Source: Chlorobiota bacterium
GTDB lineage: Bacteria > Bacteroidota > Ignavibacteria > OLB7
Length of the DNA: 64,000 nt
Assembly (NCBI GenBank): GCA_028287785.1
Contig: JAQBOZ010000006.1
Span: 1 to 64,000, forward strand
Direction of reading: 5' to 3'
The position numbers and the translations under genes were made by a program. Shown one piece after another: positions 15,291 through 26,639 of the stretch (positions within the stretch are counted from its first letter, which is position 1; each line of letters opens with the position of its first letter). The notes under the pieces were generated by a model, which saw only the letters and a list, made by a program, of their open reading frames with translations, was not told where the DNA came from and made no database searches.

Positions 15291-18059
15291 TCACGGATTA
15301 TTCGCCGCATGGAAATGGGCGGCATACCTGCGATTGCCGACGAAGGGAATGGGCAGGTGATCCCTGTGGCGGATATCGCCATCATCCCTGTCACTGGTGG
15401 GACGCCGGTAGGTCAGCTCCAGCAGCGCTCCTCCACCGGGACGGAGGGTGATCTCCACGGCGCGATCGCCACGAACGATCGTATCCAGCCCCACGCGCGG
15501 GGCCGAAGTCAGCGCCAGACGCGCTGTGTCCGGAAAAACCTCGCGGATATGAATGTAGTTGGAAGGGTCGCCGTCCGGGTGCGGCATGTTCAGCGTGAGG
15601 GAGATTGTCCGCGTCTCGGCGAGCGTGTCCAGCTTCCTGCCATAATCGCTCGTTGCCGATGTATCATCCGGCCGTTCGAACGTGCGACGATTGACGACGA
15701 ACAGGTAGTTGGTATCGTACTGATGCCGGCTGGTATCGGCGCCCCGTTTCCGGTTGAACAATCCCAGCTCCACATAGGTCAGCGAATCGGGATCGCGATA
15801 AACCGCATTCCCGCCAACCGCCGGCTTCCACGAGCGGACGGCGTTGACGATCTCCGTTGACGGAAGCGGCCGGCTGATCGTCACTCCGGGATCGGTCATA
15901 TAGGATTGCGGGACCGTGAAATGGATCGAATAGCCATCGCGCCAGCGGAGCTTCAGCATTTCCCTGCCGACACTCGGGAACCAGACCGTATCCAGCCACT
16001 GCATTTCGCGCAGGCGCACCCCCCAGCCGGTATAGAAGCTCGGCAACGTCGCGGTCTGGTTCATGCCGGTCCTGACCGTGAACGGCGAAACACGATCGGC
16101 GGTCCGGTCGGTGAAAAACCCCACCGGCCCCCAGTTGCTTCCAAATAATGTGGTGTGCCCCTCATCGATCGGAGCGGCATCGTTCATCACCTCGTCCGTA
16201 TCGGAGCCCACCCACGCATAGTGTACGCCACGGGCGCCGTAGCAGAGGGCGAGGTTGCAGATCAGACGGAGCTGCGCCGCCTCCAGAATCCACTGCATGT
16301 CCGGCCTTGCCTGGATGCTGTCGCCGATTTTGAACCATTTGATGTTCACCTGCCCATGCTCGCCGATCCACGGAATCAGCCATCGTCCGGTGCGGCTGGC
16401 GGCGCGGGCCGCGTATCCCAGATCGGTCAGCTTGTCGTATTGATAGGGATAGATGCTTCGCCCCGTGTTGTACTGGCCGATGGTGGCCCGCTGGTAGACC
16501 TTTTCATACAGCTCCACGCTGTCGGCCGTCTCCCCCAGCCGCGGGACATTCCAGACGCCGCCGTCGTGCATCGCCAGCACGGGGGGCTGTTTGAAGCTGG
16601 TGTCGAACCCGAATTTGACCGCATTGTAGGCCCACCCGGCCGACGTGGGATAGAAACCCGGCTCGACGGTGGCCGCGTTGCTGATCAGGGCCTTGTGAAG
16701 CGTGACCTGATTAAGCTCATAATGCGGGCGAAGGCTCCGCGTGGTGTCGCCACCGGGCGCCGTGCTGTCGCGCAGAAGCCGGTCGATGGCGTTGAACCCG
16801 GCGTATTCCGAGAAGAGCGGCTCATCGCCGAAGTAGGCCAGCGGGATGTTCGTTCGCGGCCTGGTGGTCGGGCCGGGGGTGGCAGTGCCATAATAGAGTC
16901 GCCGCGCCGCCTTCACCAGTTGCCGGCGATAGGCAACGCTGCCGGAATCATCCCCCAGCATAAGCTGCCCGAGCGTATCGCGCACGGCGATGCTCCTGAG
17001 CGCCAGCTTCTCCCCGCCGATCCAGCGGATGCGGATATCGAAACGGTGGGCGGAGTTGTCGCCGCTGGCGGGGCCGGCAATGCCGGTGACGGGATCGCGG
17101 ACAAGGTTGATCGGAAACACCGGGGAACGGTAGCGATCGAAGTCGGGTGAACCATGCGCCGTGTCCGGCTTCAGATCCGATTTCCTCACATACACCGATG
17201 TGTAGAGATAGGCAGTGTCCCGCCGCGCCGTATGAATCGCCGACCCGGCGAGCCTGCAGGTTGTGCGATTCGGAACCTCGTTCCAGATATCAACCGCGAG
17301 GAGGGTATCGGTATCGGCCGCACCGCCACCAGCATTCGCGAACAGATGCCCGGTGACGGCGATGAAATAACTTTTCGTCCCCCAGTCGCCGCGCGGGAGA
17401 TGGAGAATCGTCTCGCCGTTCTGCGTGGAGTCATAGCGACCACGACCCGGCCAGCGGTAGACCTGAAGGCTGTCGTGGCCGAACACCGCCTGCTGGGCCA
17501 CCGTGGCTCCCGGCGTTGTGTTCGATTTATCGTACACCTGTTCCAGCGCGCGCGCGCCCTGATACCGTTCTATCGGGTTCCTCTCGATCATCCCTCCCGA
17601 CAGCGTGAGAAACCTGCACTGCCAGTAATACGATTCATACGCGTCGAACGGAAAGAACGTCACCTGCCGACCCCAGCCCGATTCCCCGGAGAACCTGTCG
17701 ATCCAGGACATCAACCGTTCGTTCGGCCTGGTCGCCCTCCCCATGAGGAGCGTATCCACCAGCGCCACCGGGTTGTTCCCCCGGAATTCCATCGCGTTCA
17801 GGCCGAGCGAGCGCGCAAACTTCCAGAGATCCCCGACCGAGCCGCTCGTCGAGTTGGTCGCCATCTCCCCGCCGATGAAGAAAACCGTATCGCTGAGCCC
17901 GTGAATGGGAATCAGCGGAAGGGCGAGATCGTCCGGCAGTGGCTGATCGGGATAGTACGGCCGTTGCGCCGGCAGCCGCGCCGACCCAAGGAGCAGAAGC
18001 ATGAGGATGATGGGCGCATATCGCCTGATGGTTCTCTGACGTGGAGAGTATATCGGCAT
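15291..18059 (-). CDS. Large secreted protein of unknown function
   Basis: From the ATG at 18057-18059 the protein has 922 residues and a signal peptide (core YAPIILMLLLLGSARLPAQ). An upstream in-frame ATG at 18125 would add 22 residues before it. The mature protein has no family I recognise with confidence. Segments such as FGDEPLFSEYAGF and YGARGVHYAWVGSD, with many aromatic residues and a beta-sandwich-like C-terminal third, are reminiscent of glycoside-hydrolase-like secreted proteins with a TIM barrel. No catalytic pair can be pointed to. It lacks a T9SS C-terminal sorting domain. It stands alone between the Asr-like genes and aspS. Confidence 0.7.
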   Translation of the reverse strand: MPIYSPRQRTIRRYAPIILMLLLLGSARLPAQRPYYPDQPLPDDLALPLIPIHGLSDTVFFIGGEMATNSTSGSVGDLWKFARSLGLNAMEFRGNNPVALVDTLLMGRATRPNERLMSWIDRFSGESGWGRQVTFFPFDAYESYYWQCRFLTLSGGMIERNPIERYQGARALEQVYDKSNTTPGATVAQQAVFGHDSLQVYRWPGRGRYDSTQNGETILHLPRGDWGTKSYFIAVTGHLFANAGGGAADTDTLLAVDIWNEVPNRTTCRLAGSAIHTARRDTAYLYTSVYVRKSDLKPDTAHGSPDFDRYRSPVFPINLVRDPVTGIAGPASGDNSAHRFDIRIRWIGGEKLALRSIAVRDTLGQLMLGDDSGSVAYRRQLVKAARRLYYGTATPGPTTRPRTNIPLAYFGDEPLFSEYAGFNAIDRLLRDSTAPGGDTTRSLRPHYELNQVTLHKALISNAATVEPGFYPTSAGWAYNAVKFGFDTSFKQPPVLAMHDGGVWNVPRLGETADSVELYEKVYQRATIGQYNTGRSIYPYQYDKLTDLGYAARAASRTGRWLIPWIGEHGQVNIKWFKIGDSIQARPDMQWILEAAQLRLICNLALCYGARGVHYAWVGSDTDEVMNDAAPIDEGHTTLFGSNWGPVGFFTDRTADRVSPFTVRTGMNQTATLPSFYTGWGVRLREMQWLDTVWFPSVGREMLKLRWRDGYSIHFTVPQSYMTDPGVTISRPLPSTEIVNAVRSWKPAVGGNAVYRDPDSLTYVELGLFNRKRGADTSRHQYDTNYLFVVNRRTFERPDDTSATSDYGRKLDTLAETRTISLTLNMPHPDGDPSNYIHIREVFPDTARLALTSAPRVGLDTIVRGDRAVEITLRPGGGALLELTYRRPTSDRDDGDIRHRDHLPIPFVGNRRYAAHFHAANNP

Positions 18060-18160
18060 GGCTCCGCGTGAAAAAGAATACCCCCTGTCAGGAGGTTGAG
18101 AAACCGGATTCTGAAGAGGAGGCATCGATCAACATATGTCGGCAGCCGTCGGCGCTTCGA

Positions 18161-19927
18161 TTATTCTTCGCGCAACTGAATATGGAGCGGCTTCAACTGC
18201 TCGTTGGCGAGCGGCGACGGCGCTTCATCCATCAACGATGCCGCGCTCGCGGTTTTCGGAAATGCTATCACGTCGCGGATATTGTCGGTGCCGGCCAGCA
18301 CCATGATCAGGCGATCGATGCCGGGGGCGATTCCGCCGTGTGGCGGCGCGCCGTAGCGGAACGCCTCCAGCAGAAATCCGAATTTCTTCTGCGCTTCCTC
18401 GTCCGACAGGCCGATATAGGAGAAGATCTTCGCCTGCGTCTCGCGGTCGTGGATACGGATGGAGCCGGAGGCCAGCTCGTAGCCGTTGATCACCAGATCG
18501 TACGCGTTGGCGCGGACCCGCAGCGGATCGGTCTCCAGAAACCCCTCATCCTCCCGCTTGTACGATGTAAACGGATGGTGCGCCGGGGTGATCGTCCCGG
18601 TTTCCTGGTCCATCTCGAACATCGGAAAATCGATCACGAAGAGGGGCGCGTCCGTGTTCTCCGGGATCAGCTTCTCGCGGCGGGCGATATCGAGCCGGAG
18701 CGCGCCAAGCGCGATGTGGCAGGTGCGCCATTCATCGGCGACGATCAGGAGCAGATCCCCCTCGTCGGCGGAGAAACGCTCGCGCATCCCATCCTTTTCC
18801 TCGTTCGAGAAGAACTTCGCGGAGCCCCCCTCCATGTCATCGGCGGTGAGTTTCAGCCAGACCAGCCCCTTTGCGCCGTAGCGCTTCGCCACCTCGGTCA
18901 GATCGTCGATCTGTTTGCGGGAATAGGCCGCGCCTCCCGAAACCCTGATACCGGCGATGGCGCCCCCCGATTCCAGCGTCCCCTTGAAGACGCTGAACCC
19001 GGTGGAGCCGAAAAGATCGGCGACATCCTGCAGTTCCACGTCGAACCGGATATCCGGTTTATCGGTTCCGTAACGGCTCATCGCCTCGTGATACGGCATG
19101 CGGAGAAGCGGCAACTGGAGATCGACCCCCTTCACCTCCTTCCAGATCCTGACCAGATATCCCTCGATAAGCTGAAGGACATCCTCCTGCTCCACAAACG
19201 CCATCTCAAGATCGAGCTGCGTGAATTCCGGCTGGCGATCGGCGCGGAGATCCTCATCGCGCATGCACTTCGCGATCTGCATGTAGCGATCGTATCCGGC
19301 CACCATCAGAAGCTGTTTGTAGATCTGCGGCGACTGCGGCAGGGCGTAGAATTTTCCGGGATGGACGCGGCTCGGCACCAGATAATCGCGCGCCCCCTCC
19401 GGCGTGGAGCGGACAAGCATCGGCGTTTCGATCTCCACAAAGCCGTTTTCAGCGAAATACTGGTGGGTAATGCCATACACCTGGCTCCGAAGCCGGAGAA
19501 TCCGCTGCATCTCGGCATCGCGGAGATCCAGGTAGCGATATTTCAGCCGAAGCTCCTCCCCCACCTGACCACGCTTGCCGATCTCGAACGGCGGCGTCTC
19601 CGAGCGATTCAGGATCACCAGCTCCGTGCAATACACCTCCACCTCGCCGGTGGGGATGAAGTGATTCGGGTTTTCGCGACGGCGCACCTCCCCGGTGACG
19701 GCGATCACATACTCACTGCGGAGGTCGCCGGCCCTCTCCATCAGATCCGGGGCATGCTGCGGGGAGAAGACGAGCTGGACGATGCCGGTATGATCGCGAA
19801 GATCGATGAAGATCAGGCCGCCGAGATCGCGGCGGGAGGCCACCCAGCCGTTGAATGAAACGTGGGAGCTGATCTCCGCCGGGCGGAGCCGGCCTGCGTA
19901 ATGTGTACGAGCTGGATACGGGCGCAT
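18161..19927 (-). CDS. aspS: Aspartyl-tRNA synthetase
   Basis: The 588-residue product is a bacterial-type class IIb synthetase that charges tRNA with aspartate. It has an N-terminal OB-fold anticodon-binding domain ([20 protein letters not shown]). Motif 2 has [27 protein letters not shown] and the region after it [17 protein letters not shown]-type insertion occupies the middle, and motif 3 is [18 protein letters not shown]. The length fits the bacterial enzyme (about 590). The start is placed at the ATG 19925-19927 ([10 protein letters not shown]), since the 15 extra residues of the longer frame do not match the family. Whether it also charges tRNA-Asn cannot be decided here. Confidence 0.97.
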   Translation of the reverse strand: MRPYPARTHYAGRLRPAEISSHVSFNGWVASRRDLGGLIFIDLRDHTGIVQLVFSPQHAPDLMERAGDLRSEYVIAVTGEVRRRENPNHFIPTGEVEVYCTELVILNRSETPPFEIGKRGQVGEELRLKYRYLDLRDAEMQRILRLRSQVYGITHQYFAENGFVEIETPMLVRSTPEGARDYLVPSRVHPGKFYALPQSPQIYKQLLMVAGYDRYMQIAKCMRDEDLRADRQPEFTQLDLEMAFVEQEDVLQLIEGYLVRIWKEVKGVDLQLPLLRMPYHEAMSRYGTDKPDIRFDVELQDVADLFGSTGFSVFKGTLESGGAIAGIRVSGGAAYSRKQIDDLTEVAKRYGAKGLVWLKLTADDMEGGSAKFFSNEEKDGMRERFSADEGDLLLIVADEWRTCHIALGALRLDIARREKLIPENTDAPLFVIDFPMFEMDQETGTITPAHHPFTSYKREDEGFLETDPLRVRANAYDLVINGYELASGSIRIHDRETQAKIFSYIGLSDEEAQKKFGFLLEAFRYGAPPHGGIAPGIDRLIMVLAGTDNIRDVIAFPKTASAASLMDEAPSPLANEQLKPLHIQLREE

Positions 19928-21745
<1,818 letters not shown>

Positions 21746-21853
21746 CCCCGCGCGATAACGCAATTGAACGCGAAGGGGCGTGGCTCTGATGAACGGCCCG
21801 CCCCTCGCCGCTACAACTACCGAGAGTAGATCCCAGGTTTACCGATTACTATT

Positions 21854-22291
21854 ATGGCCGACAAGACATTTCATGTGGAGATCGTGACGCCCCGCAGCCA
21901 GGTGTTCAGCGGAGAGGCATCGATGGTTACGCTGCCGGGAGTGATGGGACCGTTTCAGGTGCTCTACAACCATGCGCCCATTCTGACGGAGCTGGAAATC
22001 GGAGATATCAGGATTGTTGGCGACGGACAGCGCGAGCATCACTTCGCGACCTCCGGCGGCTTCATGGAGATGAACAACAACCGGCTGACGGTGATCGCGG
22101 AGACCGTGGAGTCCGCCGAGGCGATCAACGTGGAACGCGCCGAGGGGTCGCGCCAGCGGGCGGAGGGTCGCATTCAGGAGGCGCGCCGCGCGCACGACAA
22201 GGAGATCGACATGGTCCGCGCGGAGGCGGCGCTGGCACGCGCCACCAACCGACTGAAGGTCGCCGGCAGCGCGAAAGCAGTCCGGGCATAA
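21854..22291 (+). CDS. atpC: F1F0 ATP synthase subunit epsilon
   Basis: The 145-residue protein has the N-terminal beta-sandwich of the epsilon subunit (FHVEIVTPRSQVFSGEA, PGVMGPFQVLYNHAPILT, the His-Ala-Pro signature). A C-terminal helical hairpin (RAEGSRQRAEGRIQEARRAH...) can inhibit ATP hydrolysis. It lies 108 bases after atpD on the same strand. A GC-rich imperfect stem (AGGGGCG with CGCCCCT near 21774-21808) in that gap might attenuate or stabilise the mRNA. Confidence 0.95.
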   Translation: MADKTFHVEIVTPRSQVFSGEASMVTLPGVMGPFQVLYNHAPILTELEIGDIRIVGDGQREHHFATSGGFMEMNNNRLTVIAETVESAEAINVERAEGSRQRAEGRIQEARRAHDKEIDMVRAEAALARATNRLKVAGSAKAVRA

Positions 22292-22305
22292 CGGAAAACG
22301 GCCCT

Positions 22306-22570
22306 GTGGCCGAACCAGCCAGCCCGATACTCATCAGGAGGGAGGATGGCCCCCCGTTTCTCATACGCTCCGAGAGGAGGAGGCCGGTCGCCCTGATCCC
22401 CGAGGCCGTTATCGAGGTTGTCAGCAAGGGATACGAGGCAAAGGATCTCGAGAAAGGATGTCGTCGTCGTCAATCCCTACACGCTTCCGGTTCTTCATGT
22501 GCGGCGCGATGGGGTGAACCGGCTGACATCCCCCGTCACGATCGATCTTCAGTGCCGCTGCACCGTATAA
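22306..22570 (+). pseudogene. Broken Uma2/DUF820-type nuclease-fold gene remnant
   Basis: Reading in one frame gives PEAVIEVVSKGYEAKDLEK, close to the conserved PDVVIEVVSPG...KDLE segment of Uma2 (DUF820) restriction-fold proteins. In another frame, from 22458, translation gives DVVVVNPYTLPVLHVRRDGV and ends at a TAA (22568-22570), matching the family's VVDPYxxxVxVYR part and C-terminus. The usual ~20 residues between the two parts (YLAxGVxEYW) are missing, and the reading frame shifts at the joint. The normal N-terminal ~100 residues are also absent. I infer a decayed Uma2 gene left between atpC and fur. Confidence 0.6.
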
Positions 22571-22756
22571 TCCCGGCTCGCCGGTTCAGATTCCGCCCCG
22601 ATGCTCTCCGCCGACGGGCGTTTACGTTTTCTTCCTCCCCGCTTCTCCGACCGCACGCTTACACTTTGGGTTATCATTCCGCATGTTCTTCCCTTGCACA
22701 CCTCCGCATCCCTCCCTATGTTTGTTTCTGGACTCGGTCTTAATAAGAATTCCTTG

Positions 22757-23263
22757 ATGCACTCAATAGCGGAAAAACGGGCAAAGGAGCGGTTCACGGA
22801 GTTTCTCCGCGACGGCAACTACCGCATTACCTCGGAACGGTTCGAGGTACTGGCGCAGGTACTGAAGTACAACGAGCACTTCGACGCCGATTCGCTCTAT
22901 CTGCGGCTTCGCGCGGAGGGGAGCAAGGTATCGCGGGCCACCGTCTACAAAACGCTTTCCCTCCTCCACGAATGCGGCCTTGTCTCCCGCTACATGTTCG
23001 CCCCCGGCGATTTTGCCCAGTACGAAAAAACAATCGACCGCCCCTGCCATGACCATATGGTCTGCACCAAGTGCGGCCGCATCATCGAATTCCCCAACGG
23101 CAGCGTCCGATATCTTCAGAAGCAGATCTGCGACCACCATGATTTCGAGGGGATCTATCACACCCTTCAGATCTTCGGCGTCTGCAGCGACTGCCGGAGA
23201 AGCCGCCGGAATGGATCGCGCAACGGCGTGGCGACGTTCGAAACGGAGGATCATGCCAACTGA
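22757..23263 (+). CDS. fur: Ferric uptake regulator (Fur family)
   Basis: The 168-residue product starts at the ATG 22757; ATG 22718 is an alternative that adds 13 residues. The N-terminal winged helix (about 10-85) contains YRITSERFEVLAQVL and SRATVYKTLSLLHECGLVSR. The C-terminal dimerisation domain has the metal-binding HDH at 98-100 (PCHDHMVCTKCG) and two CxxC pairs at 103/106 and 143/146, the structural zinc site. It leads an operon with feoA (11-base overlap) and feoB, so it probably represses iron(II) uptake, including its own operon, when iron is plentiful. No convincing Fur box was found by eye. Confidence 0.93.
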   Translation: MHSIAEKRAKERFTEFLRDGNYRITSERFEVLAQVLKYNEHFDADSLYLRLRAEGSKVSRATVYKTLSLLHECGLVSRYMFAPGDFAQYEKTIDRPCHDHMVCTKCGRIIEFPNGSVRYLQKQICDHHDFEGIYHTLQIFGVCSDCRRSRRNGSRNGVATFETEDHAN

Positions 23264-23489
23264 TATCACACAGCTCGTCGATGTTCGCCGCGGTACGCGG
23301 GGAACGATACTCTCCCTGCCGGAGGATTCCGAGCTTCGCTCCCAGTGCATCCGGCTCGGGATCTGCGTGGGCGCCAGCGTCCTCTGCATCGAACGCCTGC
23401 CGGGCGGGACAATCATCCTGGAGGCGAGCCGTCAGGAAATCGCTCTGGGGAGGAACCTGGCAAAGCAGATCGGCGTTGCGATAGGATAA
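23253..23489 (+). CDS. feoA: FeoA, iron(II) transport accessory protein
   Basis: The 78-residue SH3-like protein is read from the ATG at 23253, which has an ideal GGAGGATC Shine-Dalgarno inside the 3' end of fur. Family features are ITQLVDVRRGTRGTILSL at the start, the CIRLGICVGASV segment (the LxxLGlxpGs motif) and a C-terminal EIALGRNLAKQI (the IaLrxxeAxxI motif). FeoA interacts with the FeoB transporter at the inner face of the membrane. Overlap with fur and the 63-base gap to feoB show co-transcription. Confidence 0.93.
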   Translation: MPTDITQLVDVRRGTRGTILSLPEDSELRSQCIRLGICVGASVLCIERLPGGTIILEASRQEIALGRNLAKQIGVAIG

Positions 23490-23552
23490 CCACGAGATGA
23501 ATCCGGGCGCACTCCCAATCGCCCAAACGATCGACTACGGAACAATCCGAAC

Positions 23553-25619
23553 ATGAACGATAGCTCCTCTCTCTCCCCCGACGATATAACGGACGTGATA
23601 CCGCATACCGCGCACCGTCATGTGGATACCAGCGCGGCGCAGTTCCTCAGCAAAAACAAGACGAAGCTGGTCCTCGTCGGCAATCCGAACGTCGGGAAAT
23701 CGGTGTTCTTCAACCACCTGACCGGCCTCTATGTGGATGTCTCGAACTTCCCCGGAACCACGGTGGAGGTTTCGCACGGCGAAAATCCCAAATATGCCGT
23801 CTACGATACCCCCGGCATCTACGGCGTCAGCTCCTTCAACGATGAGGAACGGGTCGCCAGGGATATCATCCTGGAAGCCGATATCATCCTCAATGTCGTG
23901 GACGCCGTCCATCTGGAGCGGGATCTGTTTCTGACGCTTCAGCTTATCGACATGGGGAAGAAGATCGCGGTCTGCCTGAATATGATGGATGAGGCGGAAG
24001 ATCGCGGGATCAGGATCAACGTCGAGGAGCTTTCCAACCGGCTCGGCGTTCCGGTGCTTCCCACCACCGCCATCCGAAAGAGCGGATTCGACAAGCTGGA
24101 GGCCCATATCCCGCAGGCCTGCCCGGGCCGATCGGACGCATCGCTTCACCGGCATCTTCACGAGCTGCTGAACTGCGTTGGCTCGCAGGCGGAAGGGCTG
24201 ATGGTGCTGGAGGGGGACAAGGTTATCGCCGAGCGGCATGGCGTGGAGCCGGGGGGGGATCGCGAGCTGATTTATGTCGAGCGTCGCAACCGCGTCAACA
24301 GGCTGCTGGACAAGGTGGTGACCGCGACCGAACGGAAGAAGACGCTCTCCGCGCTTCTTGGGCGCATCTCCATCTCGCCGATCTACGGCTTCCCGTTCCT
24401 GGCTATCGTCCTCTACGCCATCTATCTCTTCGTCGGCCAGTTTATCGCGCAGGATGTCGTCGGCTTCACCGAGAAGACCCTTGGCGATCGCTACTTCGAG
24501 GTCTTCGTCAAGGATCAGGTATCGTCGGTGACCGGGACCACGATCAAGGTGGAGAAGATCGGCAGGACGGCGGCAGGGAACGATACCACCATCGCGGCGC
24601 GCACCTATGTATTCCCGCACGGGACGCACGCGGACCCCGTGCTGGCGGATCAGATGAAGGCGTTCAGGAAGGTGGGGCTGAACTCCATCAACTATAAATA
24701 TTCATCGGCGCTGGCGATCATCTTTTTCGGTGAGTTCGGCGCGTTTTCGATGACTGTCACCTATCTGGTCTTTCTCCTGCTGCCGCTTGTCCTCGGGTTC
24801 TACCTCTCCCTGTCGATTCTTGAGGATTCCGGATATCTCCCGCGTCTCGCCACGTTCGTGGACCGCTCGCTGAACGGCCTGGGGCTCAACGGCAGGGCGA
24901 TCATCCCCCTTATTCTGGGGCTTGGCTGCGTCACGATGGCGACCATCACCACGCGACTTCTCGGCAGCGACAGAGAGAAGCGGATCGCCACGGCGATCCT
25001 CCAGTTCGCCATTCCCTGCTCCGCCCAGCTCGCGGTGATCGCCGCGCTCCTGGCGACGGCCGGCATCAAGGCGACGTTGATCTACACATCGATCATCATA
25101 ACGATCTTCATCGCGATAGGAACCGTGCTGGATAAGGCTCTTCCGGGAAAATCCACCCCGTTGCTGCTGGACCTTCCCCCGATGCGCCTTCCGCGCGCGC
25201 GCAACGTGCTGCAGAAGACGTGGGTGAAGACGTTCGCCTTTATGAAGGAGGCCACCCCCTGGTTCTTCGTGGGCGCGCTGGCCGTATCGATCCTTCAGGT
25301 GACCGGCATCCTCGACATGTGGGTCAACCTCCTCTCGCCGATCACGACCGGCTGGCTGAAGCTGCCGGCGGAGGCATCCACCGCCTTCGTGATGGGCCTT
25401 GTCCGTCGCGATTTCGGCGCGGCCGGCCTCTACGCCATGCACCTGACGCCAATGCAGGTGGTGGTTGCGCTGACCACGATCACCCTCTTCGTCCCCTGCA
25501 TCGCGTCGCTGATGGTGATGCTGAAGGAGCGGGGAACGCGCGAGGGCTTTACGATCTGGGTTGGAAGCTGGGTGATGGCGTTCGGCATCGGCGGGCTGGT
25601 GGCGATGATCCTGCTGTAG
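23553..25619 (+). CDS. feoB: FeoB, iron(II) transporter with GTPase domain
   Basis: The 688-residue inner-membrane protein has an N-terminal G domain: G1 GNPNVGKS (43-50), G3 DTPG (85-88) and G4 NMMD (143-146). A helical regulatory domain follows. The membrane part has about eight helices with Gate regions (IIPLILGLGCVTMATITTRLLGS and the later AFVMGLVRRDFGAAGLY). The conserved cysteine of the GLGC motif and the FVxGxxRxDFGaaG motif are kept. A polar insertion of ~75 residues follows the first membrane helix (about 305-380), longer than I expect for the family; it probably faces the periplasm. The usual short C-terminal soluble part is missing. Confidence 0.96.
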   Translation: MNDSSSLSPDDITDVIPHTAHRHVDTSAAQFLSKNKTKLVLVGNPNVGKSVFFNHLTGLYVDVSNFPGTTVEVSHGENPKYAVYDTPGIYGVSSFNDEERVARDIILEADIILNVVDAVHLERDLFLTLQLIDMGKKIAVCLNMMDEAEDRGIRINVEELSNRLGVPVLPTTAIRKSGFDKLEAHIPQACPGRSDASLHRHLHELLNCVGSQAEGLMVLEGDKVIAERHGVEPGGDRELIYVERRNRVNRLLDKVVTATERKKTLSALLGRISISPIYGFPFLAIVLYAIYLFVGQFIAQDVVGFTEKTLGDRYFEVFVKDQVSSVTGTTIKVEKIGRTAAGNDTTIAARTYVFPHGTHADPVLADQMKAFRKVGLNSINYKYSSALAIIFFGEFGAFSMTVTYLVFLLLPLVLGFYLSLSILEDSGYLPRLATFVDRSLNGLGLNGRAIIPLILGLGCVTMATITTRLLGSDREKRIATAILQFAIPCSAQLAVIAALLATAGIKATLIYTSIIITIFIAIGTVLDKALPGKSTPLLLDLPPMRLPRARNVLQKTWVKTFAFMKEATPWFFVGALAVSILQVTGILDMWVNLLSPITTGWLKLPAEASTAFVMGLVRRDFGAAGLYAMHLTPMQVVVALTTITLFVPCIASLMVMLKERGTREGFTIWVGSWVMAFGIGGLVAMILL

Positions 25620-25671
25620 AAACCCGTCGGCACAACGGGCGAACAATCAACGATGATAGTGAGATAAGGGT

Positions 25672-25953
25672 ATGGCGATGACGATGTTCAGACGGAAAGG
25701 GAAGGGAAAGCCGGCCGATGGCGGTCTTGCTCTGGAGCTTCCGATTCTCGGCAACGGGGCCGACACGGAGCTGCTGCGAAAGCTGGACATGGAGGTCAGG
25801 AGCTGCCCCACGTGCAGCTATTCGATCGCCAACCCGATGAACGATCGATGCCCGCGCTGCTTTACGCTGGTTCCGCTCAGCGAACATACCAACTGCGGAG
25901 AATGCTCCCACCAGGGGAATTGCACCTATGGTGGGGATCAGCATCAGGGCTGA
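25672..25953 (+). CDS. Small zinc-ribbon-like protein in the feo operon
   Basis: The 93-residue soluble protein is basic at the start (FRRKGKGKP). It then carries CPTC and, 11 residues on, CPRC, a treble-clef or zinc-ribbon arrangement. A second cluster, CGECSHQGNC, ends in a His/Gly tail. Seven cysteines in a 50-residue span imply bound Zn or an Fe-S cluster. It lies 52 bases after feoB on the same strand, so it is probably part of the iron operon. FeoC proteins are also small and metal-binding but have a winged-helix body, which I do not see here. No family name is assigned. Confidence 0.75.
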   Translation: MAMTMFRRKGKGKPADGGLALELPILGNGADTELLRKLDMEVRSCPTCSYSIANPMNDRCPRCFTLVPLSEHTNCGECSHQGNCTYGGDQHQG

Positions 25954-26120
25954 TCGCGCGATCAGCGCCGGCGCAACAGCACTGATGCCCGACCAGCCGG
26001 AGGCCCACCCAACGGCACTCCCTGGAATTCCCCCGCACTGCCGGCCAACGCCGGCAGTTTCATTTTCAGCACCTTCGAAGCTGACGGCCCCATCCCCCGG
26101 AGCGGGCGCGGATGAGGCGG

Positions 26121-26639
26121 TCAGTGCACCTTGAGCTTGCTCAGGATCTTCTCGAACGCCACAATCTCCCCTCTGTGCAGCATGTTCTCCTGCTGAAGCA
26201 TATCCACCTTCGTCTCCAGCAGCCTGGCAAGCTGCTCCAGCAACACTCCCCGTTCCGCCGGTTTCGCGGCCGCCAGCAGGCCTCTCACCCGCTCGATCTC
26301 CCCGGTAATGGTTTCATCGTTCTCCTCTATCGAGGGATACTGCACGGAGGAGGCGACGCCGGGATCATGTACCAGGCCGGCGCTTACCCGTCGCTTCACC
26401 TCTTCTCCCGCGCGGCTCGCGGCATACATCTCGCCATCGCCGGTAACCAGCCAGTGAACATTGCACCCCAGATTCGCCACGCGGGAGAGCACTGATGCCC
26501 CCGGCTCACGGTCTCCGCACAGATACTTCTGAAGATTCGAAGGCTTCATGCTGATTGCTTCCGCGAATGCCTTCACGGAACCGCTGGCAGTACCAAAACG
26601 AACCACCCCGAATAGACGTAGCCTTTGACCAGGATTCAT
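26121..26639 (-). CDS. CI-like helix-turn-helix regulator with coiled-coil tail
   Basis: The 172-residue protein has an N-terminal helix-turn-helix (about 18-60: VKAFAEAISMKPSNLQKYL and PGASVLSRVANLGCNVHWLV). The following TGDGEMY matches the WLLTGxGxM end typical of the phage CI repressor HTH domain. The C-terminal third (about 110-170) is a long amphipathic helix likely to form a coiled coil for dimerisation (EIERVRGLLAAAKPAERGVL, KVDMLQQENML). The S24/LexA-type self-cleaving peptidase of CI is absent, so it would not be inactivated by RecA. It is divergent from the small gene at 26744. Confidence 0.85.
   Translation of the reverse strand: MNPGQRLRLFGVVRFGTASGSVKAFAEAISMKPSNLQKYLCGDREPGASVLSRVANLGCNVHWLVTGDGEMYAASRAGEEVKRRVSAGLVHDPGVASSVQYPSIEENDETITGEIERVRGLLAAAKPAERGVLLEQLARLLETKVDMLQQENMLHRGEIVAFEKILSKLKVH

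Noticed and set aside
16155-17150. A 331-codon + strand frame inside the large secreted protein gene
   Set aside because: It is antisense to the 922-residue protein. The product has no hydrophobic core or motif.
18041-19858. A 605-codon + strand frame across aspS
   Set aside because: It is antisense to an unmistakable aspartyl-tRNA synthetase.
22655-22757. A possible Fur box upstream of fur (AATAAGAATTCCTT near 22743)
   Set aside because: It is a short AT-rich partial palindrome with too few matches to the 19-base Fur consensus to be reported as a site.
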